The notes beneath the pieces are model-generated. The model did no database searches and had not been told where the DNA came from. It worked only from the letters and a program-made list of their open reading frames with translations. DNA of 64,000 bases from Acholeplasma hippikon (lineage in GTDB: Bacteria; Bacillota_I; Bacilli_A; Acholeplasmatales; Acholeplasmataceae), in the NCBI RefSeq assembly GCF_900660755.1, contig NZ_LR215050.1, positions 930,001 to 994,000 of the forward strand, read 5' to 3'. Both the position numbers and the translations under genes were made by a program. This document shows, one piece after another, positions 8,762 through 18,436 of this stretch. Within the stretch, counting starts at the first letter, position 1. Every line of letters begins with the position of its first letter.

Positions 8762-10493
8762 GTGATTCTCCTTCGTTAAATTGCGCGTTAAATAATGAGT
8801 GGTAATAACCATTTAGACTCATCAATGATTCATGAGTGCCTTGCTCTACTATTTTACCATCATTCATGACGATAATGACATCAGAATCCATGATGGTTTG
8901 TAGTCGGTGAGCAATCATAAATGTTGTTTTCCCCTTCATTAATTCCTTAAAGGCATCTGAAATTTGCTTTTCCATTACAGAGTCAATATGAGATGTTGCC
9001 TCATCTAAAATAACAACTGATGGATTCATTAAAATTGCTCTAGCAATTGTGATTAATTGTTTTTGTCCTACAGAAATTACACCTTTTTCTTCATATTGTG
9101 TATTATATCCATCTTTTAATTTTGAAATGAAATCATGACATCCTGCAAGTTTAGCAGCAGCTACAACTTCTTCATAACTTGCATCTTTTTTTCCATAACT
9201 TATATTTTCAAATAATGTTCCATTAAATAACCAAGGCTCTTGCAAAATAAGCCCGTATTGGCGTCTAAAACTATTTTTCTTAAGTGTATTGATATCGTAA
9301 CCATCTAAAAGGATTTCACCTTTATTTACCCTGTAGAATCGCATTAAAAGGTTAATGATGGTTGATTTTCCTGCACCTGTTTTACCAACAATTCCAACCT
9401 TCATACCTTTTTTAACTGATAAGTTGAAATTTTTAATTAAATTTTGGTTTTCTCGGTAACTAAAGTCAACATTCCTAAACTCAATTTCTCCATCAAGCTG
9501 TTTATTTAACGCTTCTTTACCATCTGTATCACGCTCTAACTCTCTAACAACTTCATCAATTTTTCTATACGCTGTTGAAGCTAAAATAAATTGTGATGTG
9601 TAATTAGATAAGTCATTTACAGGTCGATAAAACATTGTACCATAAACTAAAATAGATGAGAATGTACCAACTTGAACAATGACGTTATTAAAGTTTAAGA
9701 CCGCAAATAAAATACCTAATAATAAATAACTTGTGTTAGAAATTAATCTGAATGTTGGGTTATTAATACTCGATAGGAAATAACTTTTATTTAAAACATC
9801 ATAATATTCTGTTTGTTCTTTTTTGAATTTTCTCTTAATTTCTTCTTCGTAATTATAGTTTGAAATTAAGGTATGATTTGAAAATGCCTCATCTGCTTGT
9901 TTAGATAAATTTCCTGATAAACGTTGCGTTTCTTTAAAGTATTTGGCAACTCCTCGTGTTGAATACTTGGTATACATAAACATTACAGGAACCATCACTA
10001 CAACTACAATAGCGAATAAATAGTTTAAATAAATTAGCATACCTAACGTAAAGATAATTGTTACAATACCAGGAACGAAATAAATAAAGAAGTATGAAAT
10101 GGCATCATAAATCATATCCATTTGTAAACTCATCTTCATCATCATATCGCCCGATTGAAGCCCATTAATCTTACTATATTTTGCTTTTTGAACATCTTCC
10201 ATTACTTTTGCACGGTAATTAGACACGATATGAATCGTATATAAATAGCTACTCTTATTTGATAACCATAATAAGAAAGATCCTACTGCATATAAAATAC
10301 CTGCAACAATTAAGTTTCTTAAAACTAAATCAAGATTAACTTGATCTTTTCCAATCATATATTCAACCGCAAACCCAACAAATAATGGGGCGAGTAATGT
10401 AGAAATGTTACCAATAAAAGCCGTTATGATATTAATTAATAAATATTTTTTAGCGCCTTCTGCGTAAGTGGTTAATTTTAAAAATTCAAACAT
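8754..10493 (-). CDS. ABC exporter subunit (canonical Walker B), heterodimer partner 2
   Basis: 579 aa half-transporter: six membrane helices (about residues 15-320), then an ATPase domain. Walker A is GKTGAGKST, Walker B is VVILDEATSHID with catalytic Glu, and the H-loop is IAHRLQT. The signature is ISVGQKQ instead of LSGGQ. Together with the upstream partner this gives one consensus and one degenerate ATP site, as in LmrCD/TM287-288-type multidrug or lipid exporters. Substrate unknown. It overlaps its partner by 1 nt and prfA by 8 nt. Confidence 0.88.
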   Translation of the reverse strand: MFEFLKLTTYAEGAKKYLLINIITAFIGNISTLLAPLFVGFAVEYMIGKDQVNLDLVLRNLIVAGILYAVGSFLLWLSNKSSYLYTIHIVSNYRAKVMEDVQKAKYSKINGLQSGDMMMKMSLQMDMIYDAISYFFIYFVPGIVTIIFTLGMLIYLNYLFAIVVVVMVPVMFMYTKYSTRGVAKYFKETQRLSGNLSKQADEAFSNHTLISNYNYEEEIKRKFKKEQTEYYDVLNKSYFLSSINNPTFRLISNTSYLLLGILFAVLNFNNVIVQVGTFSSILVYGTMFYRPVNDLSNYTSQFILASTAYRKIDEVVRELERDTDGKEALNKQLDGEIEFRNVDFSYRENQNLIKNFNLSVKKGMKVGIVGKTGAGKSTIINLLMRFYRVNKGEILLDGYDINTLKKNSFRRQYGLILQEPWLFNGTLFENISYGKKDASYEEVVAAAKLAGCHDFISKLKDGYNTQYEEKGVISVGQKQLITIARAILMNPSVVILDEATSHIDSVMEKQISDAFKELMKGKTTFMIAHRLQTIMDSDVIIVMNDGKIVEQGTHESLMSLNGYYHSLFNAQFNEGESHV

Positions 10494-12187
10494 TATTTCA
10501 CCTCCGCAATTTCAACTTGGCTTTGATAAATTTTGTTGAATGTATTAGATGTTTCTTTTAGTTCTTCCATTGTACCTATTGCTTCAACTAAGCCATTCTT
10601 GACAACCATGATACGGTCGGCAATAGCTAATGTATTTAAACGTGATGCAGCAATAAAGATAATTGGCTTTTGTGCTAATTTTTTTACATTGTTTTTGATT
10701 GTGTTTTGTGTATGATTATCTAAAGATGCTAAACTATCATCCATAATAATTACATCTGGTTTTCTAATTAAAGCTCTAGCAATATTTAAGCGTTGGCGTT
10801 GACCACCTGAGAAGTTAGCACCATCCTTTAAAACTTCTCTATCTAACTCGCTTTGTGGAAGTTCAAATGCGGCTAACTTTAATGCCTCCATTAAGGCTTC
10901 ATCTTTATATGTTTTATTCATGCTTAAATTACTTCTGACAGTCCCCATGAGTAACATATTTTTTTGATCAATAAACCCAACTTTTTCTTTAATACTTTCT
11001 TTTGAATAATTCTTATAATCAATTCTGTTAAATAAAACTGTTCCATCTACTGGTTCAATTAATCGGTTAACTAATTTTAGAATTGTTGATTTACCAGACC
11101 CTGTTAAACCTAAAATTCCAATAATTTCATTTTCTTTAACAGTAAAACTTACATTCTTTAAAAAATCACTTTGATCTGGATAATGATAACTTACGTTCTT
11201 AAATTCAATTTCTTTTATTTTGTCTTTTAATAGTTCATTACTATTTTCTTTGTTTTCTAATGTTAAAACTGCACGAATTCTTGCGTTTGCAGTAATTGTA
11301 CGTGCATAAAGTAACATTAAGTTAAAGATACCTAATACTGATAAAATAAGGTTCGTTGTATAGTTAATCATTGAAATGACTTGACCTTGTGTCATATCAC
11401 CAATGTTAATACTGATGCCCGCCATATAAATCATTAGCACCAAACTAACATTTAAAATCGCAGAAACGAGTGGAGAACCTAAACTTGAAATATTAGATAA
11501 TTTTCTTTGTAGTTTAACAATTGTGCTTTGCTTTTTATTGAAACGATTTAATTCATAGTCTGATTGAACAAAAGCTTGAATTGATTGAATACCATCTATA
11601 TTTTCTTTTACAATAACACTCATTCTATCGTTTTCAATTTGTAATTGATGGTTATTTCTAATGAGCATCATCACGATAAATAAAACGAGAACTAATACAA
11701 TTGGTAAAACAAGCATAAATACTACTGCTATTTTATGTGCTGTAATTAATAAAGCAACAATACTACCTATCATTAAAAAAGGCGCACGTGATGCGATACG
11801 CATCGTCATAGCCAAAGCATTTGATGTTTGCAAAACATCATTATTTAATCTGTTTAATAGACTTGATGAAGAAAACTTGCTTCGATTTTCATGATCAAAA
11901 TCAATTACTTTATCAAATAAAGCTAATCTTAGTTGATGTGCATAATCTTGTGATACTCTAGCAACTAAGAAATGCGCAAAGACAGTACTCAAATATCCTA
12001 AGAGTGAAAAAATCCCAATTAAAATAAGCATAAAATAAGTTGTTTTACTATTTTGTTTTCCTACACCCTCATCAAGCATGATTCCCATAAAGATTGGTAC
12101 AAAAAGTTCTAAAACAACTTCAATTAACTTAGAAAAAGTACCTAATGCTAATAAACCTTTATGATGAACATAATCTCTCAATTTCAT
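10493..12187 (-). CDS. ABC exporter subunit (degenerate Walker B), heterodimer partner 1
   Basis: 564 aa half-transporter with an N-terminal six-helix domain and a C-terminal ATPase. Walker A is GLTGSGKST and the signature is FSGGQRQR (consensus). The residue after the Walker B Asp is Asp rather than Glu (VIIMDDS) and the H-loop His is replaced by Ser (IAASRLNT). It therefore supplies the signature to the active site but cannot itself form a normal catalytic base. First gene of the exporter-prfA-prmC unit; divergent from dps across a 106-bp region. Confidence 0.88.
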   Translation of the reverse strand: MKLRDYVHHKGLLALGTFSKLIEVVLELFVPIFMGIMLDEGVGKQNSKTTYFMLILIGIFSLLGYLSTVFAHFLVARVSQDYAHQLRLALFDKVIDFDHENRSKFSSSSLLNRLNNDVLQTSNALAMTMRIASRAPFLMIGSIVALLITAHKIAVVFMLVLPIVLVLVLFIVMMLIRNNHQLQIENDRMSVIVKENIDGIQSIQAFVQSDYELNRFNKKQSTIVKLQRKLSNISSLGSPLVSAILNVSLVLMIYMAGISINIGDMTQGQVISMINYTTNLILSVLGIFNLMLLYARTITANARIRAVLTLENKENSNELLKDKIKEIEFKNVSYHYPDQSDFLKNVSFTVKENEIIGILGLTGSGKSTILKLVNRLIEPVDGTVLFNRIDYKNYSKESIKEKVGFIDQKNMLLMGTVRSNLSMNKTYKDEALMEALKLAAFELPQSELDREVLKDGANFSGGQRQRLNIARALIRKPDVIIMDDSLASLDNHTQNTIKNNVKKLAQKPIIFIAASRLNTLAIADRIMVVKNGLVEAIGTMEELKETSNTFNKIYQSQVEIAEVK

Positions 12188-12237
12188 GTAATTTCACCTT
12201 CTAATCCAATATATTTTATCACATTCAAATTGATTTT

Positions 12238-12266
12238 TAGACAAAAACTGAATAGTAGGGTATAAT
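12238..12266 (+). promoter_or_regulatory. Promoter of dps
   Basis: -35 TAGACA (12238-12243), 17-nt spacer, -10 TATAAT (12261-12266), followed by GGAGGTG before the ATG at 12294. No PerR or Fur box was recognised with confidence. Confidence 0.75.
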
Positions 12267-12293
12267 TAAGGTATAAATACGGAGGTGTTAATT

Positions 12294-12725
12294 ATGACAG
12301 ACTTACAGAAGCAATTAAACAAACAAGTTGCTAACTTTCAAGTTTTAAATGTGAAACTTCACCATTTTCATTGGTATGTTAAAGGACCTAACTTCTTTAC
12401 CTTACATGCGAAATTTGAAGAGTTGTATGAGATGGTGAATGAATATTATGATTCATTTGCAGAAAGATTATTAACCATTGGTGGAAAACCTGCTACAAAG
12501 ATGCAAACGTATTTAGAACTTTCATCAATCAGTGAAACTTCTACATATGACAGTTTAGAAATGGTCGATGAATTAATCAAAGACTTTAAACTCGTTGTTT
12601 TAGAATTAAAAGAATTAACTGTCTTAGCTCAAGACCATGAAGATGAACAAACAGCCGACCTTGCAATCACAACTGCGGAAGCACTTGAGAAACATATTTG
12701 GATGCTCCGTGCATTCTTAGGATAA
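12294..12725 (+). CDS. dps: Dps family ferritin-like DNA-protection protein
   Basis: 143 aa from the ATG at 12294, 7 nt after GGAGGTG; an upstream GTG is less likely. Dps proteins form 12-subunit shells that oxidise and store iron and limit Fenton damage. The inter-subunit ferroxidase ligands sit in LHHFHWYVKGPNFFTLHAKFEELYEM (His near residues 28-31 and 39, then Asp/Glu in YYDSFAERLL). A four-helix arrangement fits the length. Plus strand, monocistronic, between its own promoter and a two-way terminator. No long Lys-rich tail for DNA binding is present. Confidence 0.92.
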   Translation: MTDLQKQLNKQVANFQVLNVKLHHFHWYVKGPNFFTLHAKFEELYEMVNEYYDSFAERLLTIGGKPATKMQTYLELSSISETSTYDSLEMVDELIKDFKLVVLELKELTVLAQDHEDEQTADLAITTAEALEKHIWMLRAFLG

Positions 12726-12732
12726 AAAGAAA

Positions 12733-12770
12733 AACCTAGTTCATATTAATTTGAACTAGGTTATTTTTTT
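12733..12770. terminator. Bidirectional terminator between dps and dnaB
   Basis: Perfect hairpin AACCTAGTTCA / TGAACTAGGTT (12733-12762) with a T run on the plus side (12764-12770) and an A-rich run on the other (TTTTCTTTTT on the minus strand). It serves both convergent genes. Confidence 0.88.
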
Positions 12771-14112
12771 AATTTGCTGGTTCTTCTAAATCTGAACGTT
12801 CAGAGAATCTTGAATATTGAGATGCAAAGATGAATTTAATATCACCAATCTTACCTTGACGGTTTTTTGCGATAATAACTTCAGCATCACCCGTAGGCTC
12901 ACCTTCACGATTATAGTAATCATCACGGTGAATGAACATAACGATGTCGGCATCCTGTTCGATAGATCCTGATTCTCTTAAGTGAGCAAGTAACGGACGC
13001 TTATCCGCTGTTTTTTCAACATCACGAGATAACTGTGATAAGGCAATAACTGGAATCTTTAATTCCTTAGCCATTTGTTTTAATGAACGAGAGATTTTAG
13101 AAACTTCTTCTTGACGATTAGGATTTTTACTATCATCGCCACGAATTAATTGTAAGTAGTCAATAACTACTAAATCTAATTTTTTCTCTTGAGAAAGTTT
13201 ACGACATTTCGCTCTAATTTCACTAATACTTGCTGATGATGAGTCATCAAAGAAAATATTATAACTATTTAGGCGGTCTGTGTATAACTCAAACTGTTTC
13301 CATTCTTGAGCAGTTAAATGTGCCGTACGTAATTTAGAGTTTTCAATATTACTTAAACTTGAAATCATACGGGTAACTAATTGTTCGTTACTCATTTCAA
13401 GTGAGAAAATTGCAACGCCAGCTTTACCGTTTTTATTATACATAGCAGCATTGACTGCCAAGTTCATTGCAAACGCAGATTTACCCATAGATGGACGAGC
13501 AGCAAGAATAATTAATTCTTCTGGTTGTAAGCCATTAGTATGTTGATCAAGTGTTGCAAATCCAGTTGTCAAACCAGTAATGTTACCTTTGTTATTTTGT
13601 AGGTAAACCATTTTTTCTTTGATTTCTTTAACAACTTCTGGAACAGGTTTAAACGCTCCCACTTTTCTTCTTTGTGATAACTCTAAAACTTGTGATTCAA
13701 CACGATCTAAATATTCAGATGCATGAATATCAGATGTTAATCCATCTGTTGCTAAACTTTGTGTGACTTTGATTACATCACGTTTTAATGAGAAATCTTT
13801 AATAATTTCAATGTAAGTTTCTAAGTGTTCTAAAGAAACCGTGTAGTTAGATAATTCAATAATTGCTGAGATACCACCAACAGATTCTAATTGTCCTTTA
13901 GATTCTAAATTAGACGTCACTGAGGTATAGTCAATATTTTTACGTTGATGATATAAATCTTTAATTGATTGGAAAATCATGAGGTGTGAGCCATCAAAGA
14001 AATCTTCTTCTCTCACTTCATCAAGTATTGTAGGCACTGTTTTTTGGTCTAAAAACATTGCCCCTAAAACTGACTTTTCCGCATCCAATGAATGAGGTAA
14101 TTTATTTGCCAT
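12769..14112 (-). CDS. dnaB: Replicative DNA helicase (DnaB family)
   Basis: 447 aa; the hexameric helicase that unwinds DNA at the fork (called DnaC in Bacillus). The N-terminal primase-interacting domain begins LPHSLDAEKSVLGAM. The RecA-like ATPase carries Walker A AARPSMGKSAFAMN (about residue 205), Walker B LVVIDYLQLI (about 315) and the C-terminal EQDADIVMFIHRDDYY motif. It starts 2 nt after the gdpP-rplI stop, keeping the yybT-rplI-dnaC order known from Bacillus. Confidence 0.96.
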   Translation of the reverse strand: MANKLPHSLDAEKSVLGAMFLDQKTVPTILDEVREEDFFDGSHLMIFQSIKDLYHQRKNIDYTSVTSNLESKGQLESVGGISAIIELSNYTVSLEHLETYIEIIKDFSLKRDVIKVTQSLATDGLTSDIHASEYLDRVESQVLELSQRRKVGAFKPVPEVVKEIKEKMVYLQNNKGNITGLTTGFATLDQHTNGLQPEELIILAARPSMGKSAFAMNLAVNAAMYNKNGKAGVAIFSLEMSNEQLVTRMISSLSNIENSKLRTAHLTAQEWKQFELYTDRLNSYNIFFDDSSSASISEIRAKCRKLSQEKKLDLVVIDYLQLIRGDDSKNPNRQEEVSKISRSLKQMAKELKIPVIALSQLSRDVEKTADKRPLLAHLRESGSIEQDADIVMFIHRDDYYNREGEPTGDAEVIIAKNRQGKIGDIKFIFASQYSRFSERSDLEEPAN

Positions 14113-14114
14113 TT

Positions 14115-16574
14115 TTAGTCTCTCTTTTCAATGATATTTACTTCAAAACTTGCTTTTACACCCTTATCTAAGTTAACTGTTACTGGATAAATACCTGCAG
14201 ATACAATATCTGTTGTTAATTCAATCTTTTTCTTATCGATAACAACACCGTGTTTCTTTTCAAATTCTTCAACGATTTGTTTAGATGTGATTGAACCAAA
14301 ACGTTTTCCATCTGCACCTACTTGAATTGGTAATGTAATTGATTTACCATCGATTTCTGATGCAATTTTTCTCATTAAATTAAGATATTGGATTTCTTGT
14401 TGTTTTTGTTTTTCTTTTTGTTCAGCTAAGATAGCTAAGTTTTCTTCTGTTGCTTGTACAGCTAGTTTAGATGAAATTAGGAAGTTTGCATAACCACCTG
14501 CAACTTCGATAATAGCATCCTTTTTGCCTTTTCCTTTAACGTCTTCTAATAAAATAACTTTCATAGGTTCACTGTCTCCTCCGTACTCTAATTCTAGTAT
14601 ATGTTTTAATTGTTGATAAGCGTCATTAACTTCAATATCTTTAATTTGTGTTGCAGCACTATTTAAGTGTCCGCCACCACCCATTTCTTCCATGATGACT
14701 TGAACATTAATTGCACCGTAACTTCTCGCTGAAATACCAACATCTGTTGGGCTAATTTTTACAATTGTAAATGCTGCATCAATATCTCGGATATCTAATA
14801 ATTGTTCAGATACTTGAGCGATAAATGCGCGATCTTCGTGAATTTCTTCAACGTTAATGATTGCGAAACGATCTAAGTAAATCTCTACTTTTCCAAGTAA
14901 ATTATTTAACTCAATCATGCGTTCTAAATCATTTCTTAACCATGTTTTAACCATGATTGTATCTGCGCCATATTCTTTTAATTTAGCCGCAACTTCAAAT
15001 GTTCTTGTGTTTGTTCTATATGTGAATGTATTGGTATCCACAATTAAACCCGCATACATAATAGATGCTTCTAATGAATCTACTTTAATTTCTCTTTCAA
15101 AGAAATCAACAAGTTCCATTAATAATTCAATTGTTGACGAAGCAGATGGATGGATATATCCAAATACGCCAGATATTGATGTTTCATTACCACGGTGATG
15201 GTCAATAACTGCTGTTTTAATATTTAAACTTAATAGTTCTGGAGAATGCACAATTTGAGATGTTTGTGTATCTAAAACTAATAATAATGTATCTTTTGTA
15301 ACTTTTGTTAAAGCCTCTTCAGTTCGAATCATATGATTTAAAACTGGATGATTTGAACTTGCTAATAAATCATAAACATATTTAACCGTTGGATCTAATT
15401 TTTCTACGTCTAATACAACATATGCTGCTGCATCGGGTGATGTTAATGCCATTTTTAACGATAAAATCATTGATCCAAACGAATCTAAATCCGTTTGATT
15501 ATGACCCATAATTAAAACTTCTCCAGCCTTATCCAATAACTCTCTTAAGGTCTGACTTGATTGTCTTGCACTTACTCTTGATGATTTAACCAATGATTCT
15601 AACTTCGCACCAAAGTAAGCAATCTTTTGGTTTTGAATATTAACAACCGCTTGGTCTCCACCACGTTTCTCGGCAAGTTCAATCGCATTTTGTGCATAAT
15701 CAGATAACTCATCATACGCTAAATCCCAGCTTGCAATACCAATAGATGCTGTAACTCTTAATCCGTATTTTAATGAGATATCACGAATACGTTCTAAGAT
15801 ATCAAATTTCTTTTGCATCATTTGTTCTAAATTCTTGCGTTTAACTAAGAGAATAAAACGATTATCTCCATATGGTTTTAAATAACCATTAAATTCTTCT
15901 GCCCAATCTGCAATACTTGATAAATATTCACCTTTAATTGATGATTGTTCAGAAATATCAAATGCTTGCATATTTTCTTCAAAGTTATCTAAGTTAATAA
16001 TTCCAATTGCTGGAATATTGTCTTGATATTCTTGTTTCACTTGTTCGCGTGATGTTACATTAAATAAATATAAAACTTTATATGTTGGTTTGTAAATAAC
16101 CTCATATTTTTCATTTCCAACCGCAATTGTCACAGGTGTAAGTTGACCTGAAGCAACATAATCAGATAATGTTGAAGATATTTGATTTAAAAACTTATCA
16201 ATTAAATTATCATTAAAGATTGATCTTGCATACTGGTTAACCCATTTAATTTCTTGAACTTGTTCATCTAAAACAATAATTCCGATTGGAAGTTCATGGA
16301 ATGCATCATCACCAATTTGGTTCACACGAGGTGATAATTTAGACCATCTAGCTAAACGATTCTGTAAATTCTTAATATGACGACGATAATTATGCGATAC
16401 ATAATATAAAATGTAGCCAAAAGTAATAAATGTTAATCCTATACATACTAAAACGAGGGTGTCTTTATATTGAACAAAAGAACCAAGCCAGTTTGTATAT
16501 GTTAAAACAGCATACGTTACATATGCTAAAACTAATAAGATAATCGATATTATAAGTATAATTACTCTTTTCAA
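14115..16574 (-). CDS. gdpP: Fusion of cyclic-di-AMP phosphodiesterase GdpP with ribosomal protein L9
   Basis: 819 aa. Residues 1-670 match GdpP (YybT): two membrane helices (about 5-25 and 38-58), a PAS-like region (70-180), a degenerate GGDEF domain (185-315), then a DHH/DHHA1 phosphodiesterase with H358, D362, D364, D435, D458-H459-H460, D513 and GGGGH (632-636). Residues 671-819 are a complete bL9, starting [15 protein letters not shown]. No stop separates the parts. GGAGGA codons 11-13 nt before the L9 ATG (14564) look like a retained Shine-Dalgarno, so free L9 may also be made. Start is a TTG after AAGGTAGG. Expected roles: c-di-AMP breakdown at the membrane and 50S structure. Confidence 0.9.
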   Translation of the reverse strand: MKRVIILIISIILLVLAYVTYAVLTYTNWLGSFVQYKDTLVLVCIGLTFITFGYILYYVSHNYRRHIKNLQNRLARWSKLSPRVNQIGDDAFHELPIGIIVLDEQVQEIKWVNQYARSIFNDNLIDKFLNQISSTLSDYVASGQLTPVTIAVGNEKYEVIYKPTYKVLYLFNVTSREQVKQEYQDNIPAIGIINLDNFEENMQAFDISEQSSIKGEYLSSIADWAEEFNGYLKPYGDNRFILLVKRKNLEQMMQKKFDILERIRDISLKYGLRVTASIGIASWDLAYDELSDYAQNAIELAEKRGGDQAVVNIQNQKIAYFGAKLESLVKSSRVSARQSSQTLRELLDKAGEVLIMGHNQTDLDSFGSMILSLKMALTSPDAAAYVVLDVEKLDPTVKYVYDLLASSNHPVLNHMIRTEEALTKVTKDTLLLVLDTQTSQIVHSPELLSLNIKTAVIDHHRGNETSISGVFGYIHPSASSTIELLMELVDFFEREIKVDSLEASIMYAGLIVDTNTFTYRTNTRTFEVAAKLKEYGADTIMVKTWLRNDLERMIELNNLLGKVEIYLDRFAIINVEEIHEDRAFIAQVSEQLLDIRDIDAAFTIVKISPTDVGISARSYGAINVQVIMEEMGGGGHLNSAATQIKDIEVNDAYQQLKHILELEYGGDSEPMKVILLEDVKGKGKKDAIIEVAGGYANFLISSKLAVQATEENLAILAEQKEKQKQQEIQYLNLMRKIASEIDGKSITLPIQVGADGKRFGSITSKQIVEEFEKKHGVVIDKKKIELTTDIVSAGIYPVTVNLDKGVKASFEVNIIEKRD

Positions 16575-16665
16575 ATTAACTACCTACCTTATCAAAATTA
16601 TATCATATATTCATATACATGAATAAAAATAAAAAGGGTTTAAGATTATTAAATGATAAATATAT

Positions 16666-16694
16666 AATAAAAAGACCTAAAAATAGGTCTTTTT
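16666..16694. terminator. Terminator after the AraC-type gene
   Basis: Hairpin GACCTA / TAGGTC (16674-16689) flanked by A5 and T5 runs, so it can act on either strand. Its stem is identical to that of the terminator at 17689-17712. Confidence 0.75.
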
Positions 16695-16708
16695 CATGAG
16701 GTTATATT

Positions 16709-17584
16709 TTATTTAGATTCTTTGATTGGTAATAACTTAATATACCCTCTTGTACCAATTGGTTCAAGCTGAATACGTGGATTTGAATCATCATACATAT
16801 ACCCAATCACTGATGGATCATACTTCTTTTCTGCTTCCCAAATCTCAGCAATCGCTTCATTATAGTCTTCTTCTTTGAATGGTTCTCCTTGAAACATTAT
16901 GTATTTGGATTTTGGAAGTTTGATTACATCAAATCCTTCAGGAATGATGCCATCATAATCTAATGCTACCTCAACTCCTTGTACATACTCACTAGTATTT
17001 GGGAGTATATATTTTTTTGGTAACCACATGCATACTGGTTCATTTGCTATTGATTTCATGCTAAGAAGAATGCCCCATACATCACAACCAACTTCATTGC
17101 AATAATCAAAATAATGTGTTGCCTTAACACCTCTTTTAATGATTACTTTTCGTTCTGGTCTTTCAACAACTGTAATAAAAATATTTTTTGATGTCATTTT
17201 ACCCATCTCCTTTTTATGTTTATTTTCAATTCGGTAAGGGTTAAATATTTTTAATGGTACTGGATTATTTGCATATTCTTTTGGATTACACCCAAATTCT
17301 CTATAAAATGCTCTTTGAAAACCATCAACACTTTCATAACCTAATTCATATGCTAAATCAATCACTTTAGTTTTTTCATCACGCAAACTTAAGGCTGCAT
17401 TTCTTAATTTTAGCTTTCTGATATAATCGGCCGGTGTTATACCAATAAGTTCAATAAAGATTTTTCTAGTATACCATGGTGAATAAAGCGAAATATTTAC
17501 TAAATCAACAATAATGATTTCTTCATCTATATGTATTTTTATATAATCTTGCATGCGTTGAACGGCTTTTATTTTTTCATCCAT
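16709..17584 (-). CDS. AraC-family regulator with GyrI-like effector domain
   Basis: 291 aa from the ATG at 17584, preceded by AAGGTG; a GTG at 17593 is less likely. The N-terminal AraC DNA-binding domain has two helix-turn-helix units, ending in VIDLAYELGYESVDGFQRAFYREFGCNPKEY (about residues 77-107). The C-terminal ~150 residues (from about 137) look like the GyrI/SOUL effector-binding fold (FITVVERPERKVI ... EPIGTRGYIKLLPI). This domain pairing is typical of Rob/BmrR-like sensors of hydrophobic ligands. It is flanked by terminators and breaks the conserved rpsR-to-gdpP interval. Target genes unknown. Confidence 0.85.
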   Translation of the reverse strand: MDEKIKAVQRMQDYIKIHIDEEIIIVDLVNISLYSPWYTRKIFIELIGITPADYIRKLKLRNAALSLRDEKTKVIDLAYELGYESVDGFQRAFYREFGCNPKEYANNPVPLKIFNPYRIENKHKKEMGKMTSKNIFITVVERPERKVIIKRGVKATHYFDYCNEVGCDVWGILLSMKSIANEPVCMWLPKKYILPNTSEYVQGVEVALDYDGIIPEGFDVIKLPKSKYIMFQGEPFKEEDYNEAIAEIWEAEKKYDPSVIGYMYDDSNPRIQLEPIGTRGYIKLLPIKESK

Positions 17585-17688
17585 ATTTCTCACCTTACAC
17601 AGTTATCTTAACAAACCTTGAATTTTAAAACTCGACTTTTTTTGTACAAATGAATTGCTAATGCCATTATAACATGTCTTTTATTTGA

Positions 17689-17712
17689 AAAAAAAAGACC
17701 TATCACTAGGTC
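17689..17712 (-). terminator. Intrinsic terminator of rpsF-ssb-rpsR
   Basis: Hairpin GACCTA-GTGA-TAGGTC (17697-17712) followed on the minus strand by a T9 run. A TATAAT (minus, about 17667-17672) just beyond it may be the -10 of the AraC-type gene. Confidence 0.8.
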
Positions 17713-17746
17713 TTTGTTATCATTATGAATTCTTTTTTGTTTAAGA

Positions 17747-17986
17747 TTATTCTTTAACAAATGGAAGTAATGCCATATGACGTGCTCTTTTGATTGCTTG
17801 AGCTAAAGGACGTTGCCATTTAGCTGAAGTTCCTGTTACACGTCTTGGTAAGATTTTACCACGTTCAGTAATGAATTTCTTTAATAAGTCTACATCTTTG
17901 AAATCGATGTGAGTGAACTTATTAACTGTGAAATAACATACTTTTTTACGTTTTTTGAATCCACCACGTTTTGCTTTATCTTGCAT
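17747..17986 (-). CDS. rpsR: 30S ribosomal protein S18
   Basis: 79 aa; binds with S6 on the 30S platform. Recognised by the core [19 protein letters not shown] and [25 protein letters not shown]. Last gene of the rpsF-ssb-rpsR operon, with its terminator 35-50 nt downstream. No zinc-binding Cys pairs; the single Cys (KVCYFT) is isolated. Confidence 0.97.
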   Translation of the reverse strand: MQDKAKRGGFKKRKKVCYFTVNKFTHIDFKDVDLLKKFITERGKILPRRVTGTSAKWQRPLAQAIKRARHMALLPFVKE

Positions 17987-18002
17987 ATTCTTTTAATCCT
18001 TT

Positions 18003-18434
18003 CTAGAATGGTAAATCTTCATCAGCGACTAAATTCTTTGATGTATTGTAATAATCATCATTGTCTTCATCGCGAGAAGGCTTTGTATCATATTCATTAG
18101 ATTGCGAAGTATCATTTTTAGACTCTAAGATTTGAACTGAATCTGCTTGAACTTCAGTAACATATCTTGTTTGTCCGTTACTATCTTCGTAATTTCTTGT
18201 TTGAATACGACCTTCAATGCCTAATAAGGCACCTTTTCTAACGTATTTCTTCATGAAATCAGCTGTGTTTCTCCACGCTACACATGAGATAAAATCCGCT
18301 TGTTTTTCGCCGTTTGCAGAAGTATAGTTACGATTAACAGCAAGCGTAAATTGAACAACTGATATATTAGAACCAGTTACTCTTAAATCTACTTCTTTTG
18401 TAATTCTTCCAACAAGAACCACTCGGTTAATCAT
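18003..18434 (-). CDS. ssb: Single-stranded DNA-binding protein
   Basis: 143 aa. An N-terminal OB fold (MINRVVLVGRITKEVDLR ... QFTLAVNR ... FISCVAWRNTADF) is followed by a short acidic linker and the conserved C-terminal tip DEDLPF, which recruits replication and repair proteins. The linker is shorter than in Bacillus SsbA. It sits between rpsF and rpsR, the usual Firmicutes arrangement, and is separated from rpsF by 2 nt. Confidence 0.96.
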   Translation of the reverse strand: MINRVVLVGRITKEVDLRVTGSNISVVQFTLAVNRNYTSANGEKQADFISCVAWRNTADFMKKYVRKGALLGIEGRIQTRNYEDSNGQTRYVTEVQADSVQILESKNDTSQSNEYDTKPSRDEDNDDYYNTSKNLVADEDLPF

Positions 18435-18436
18435 TC

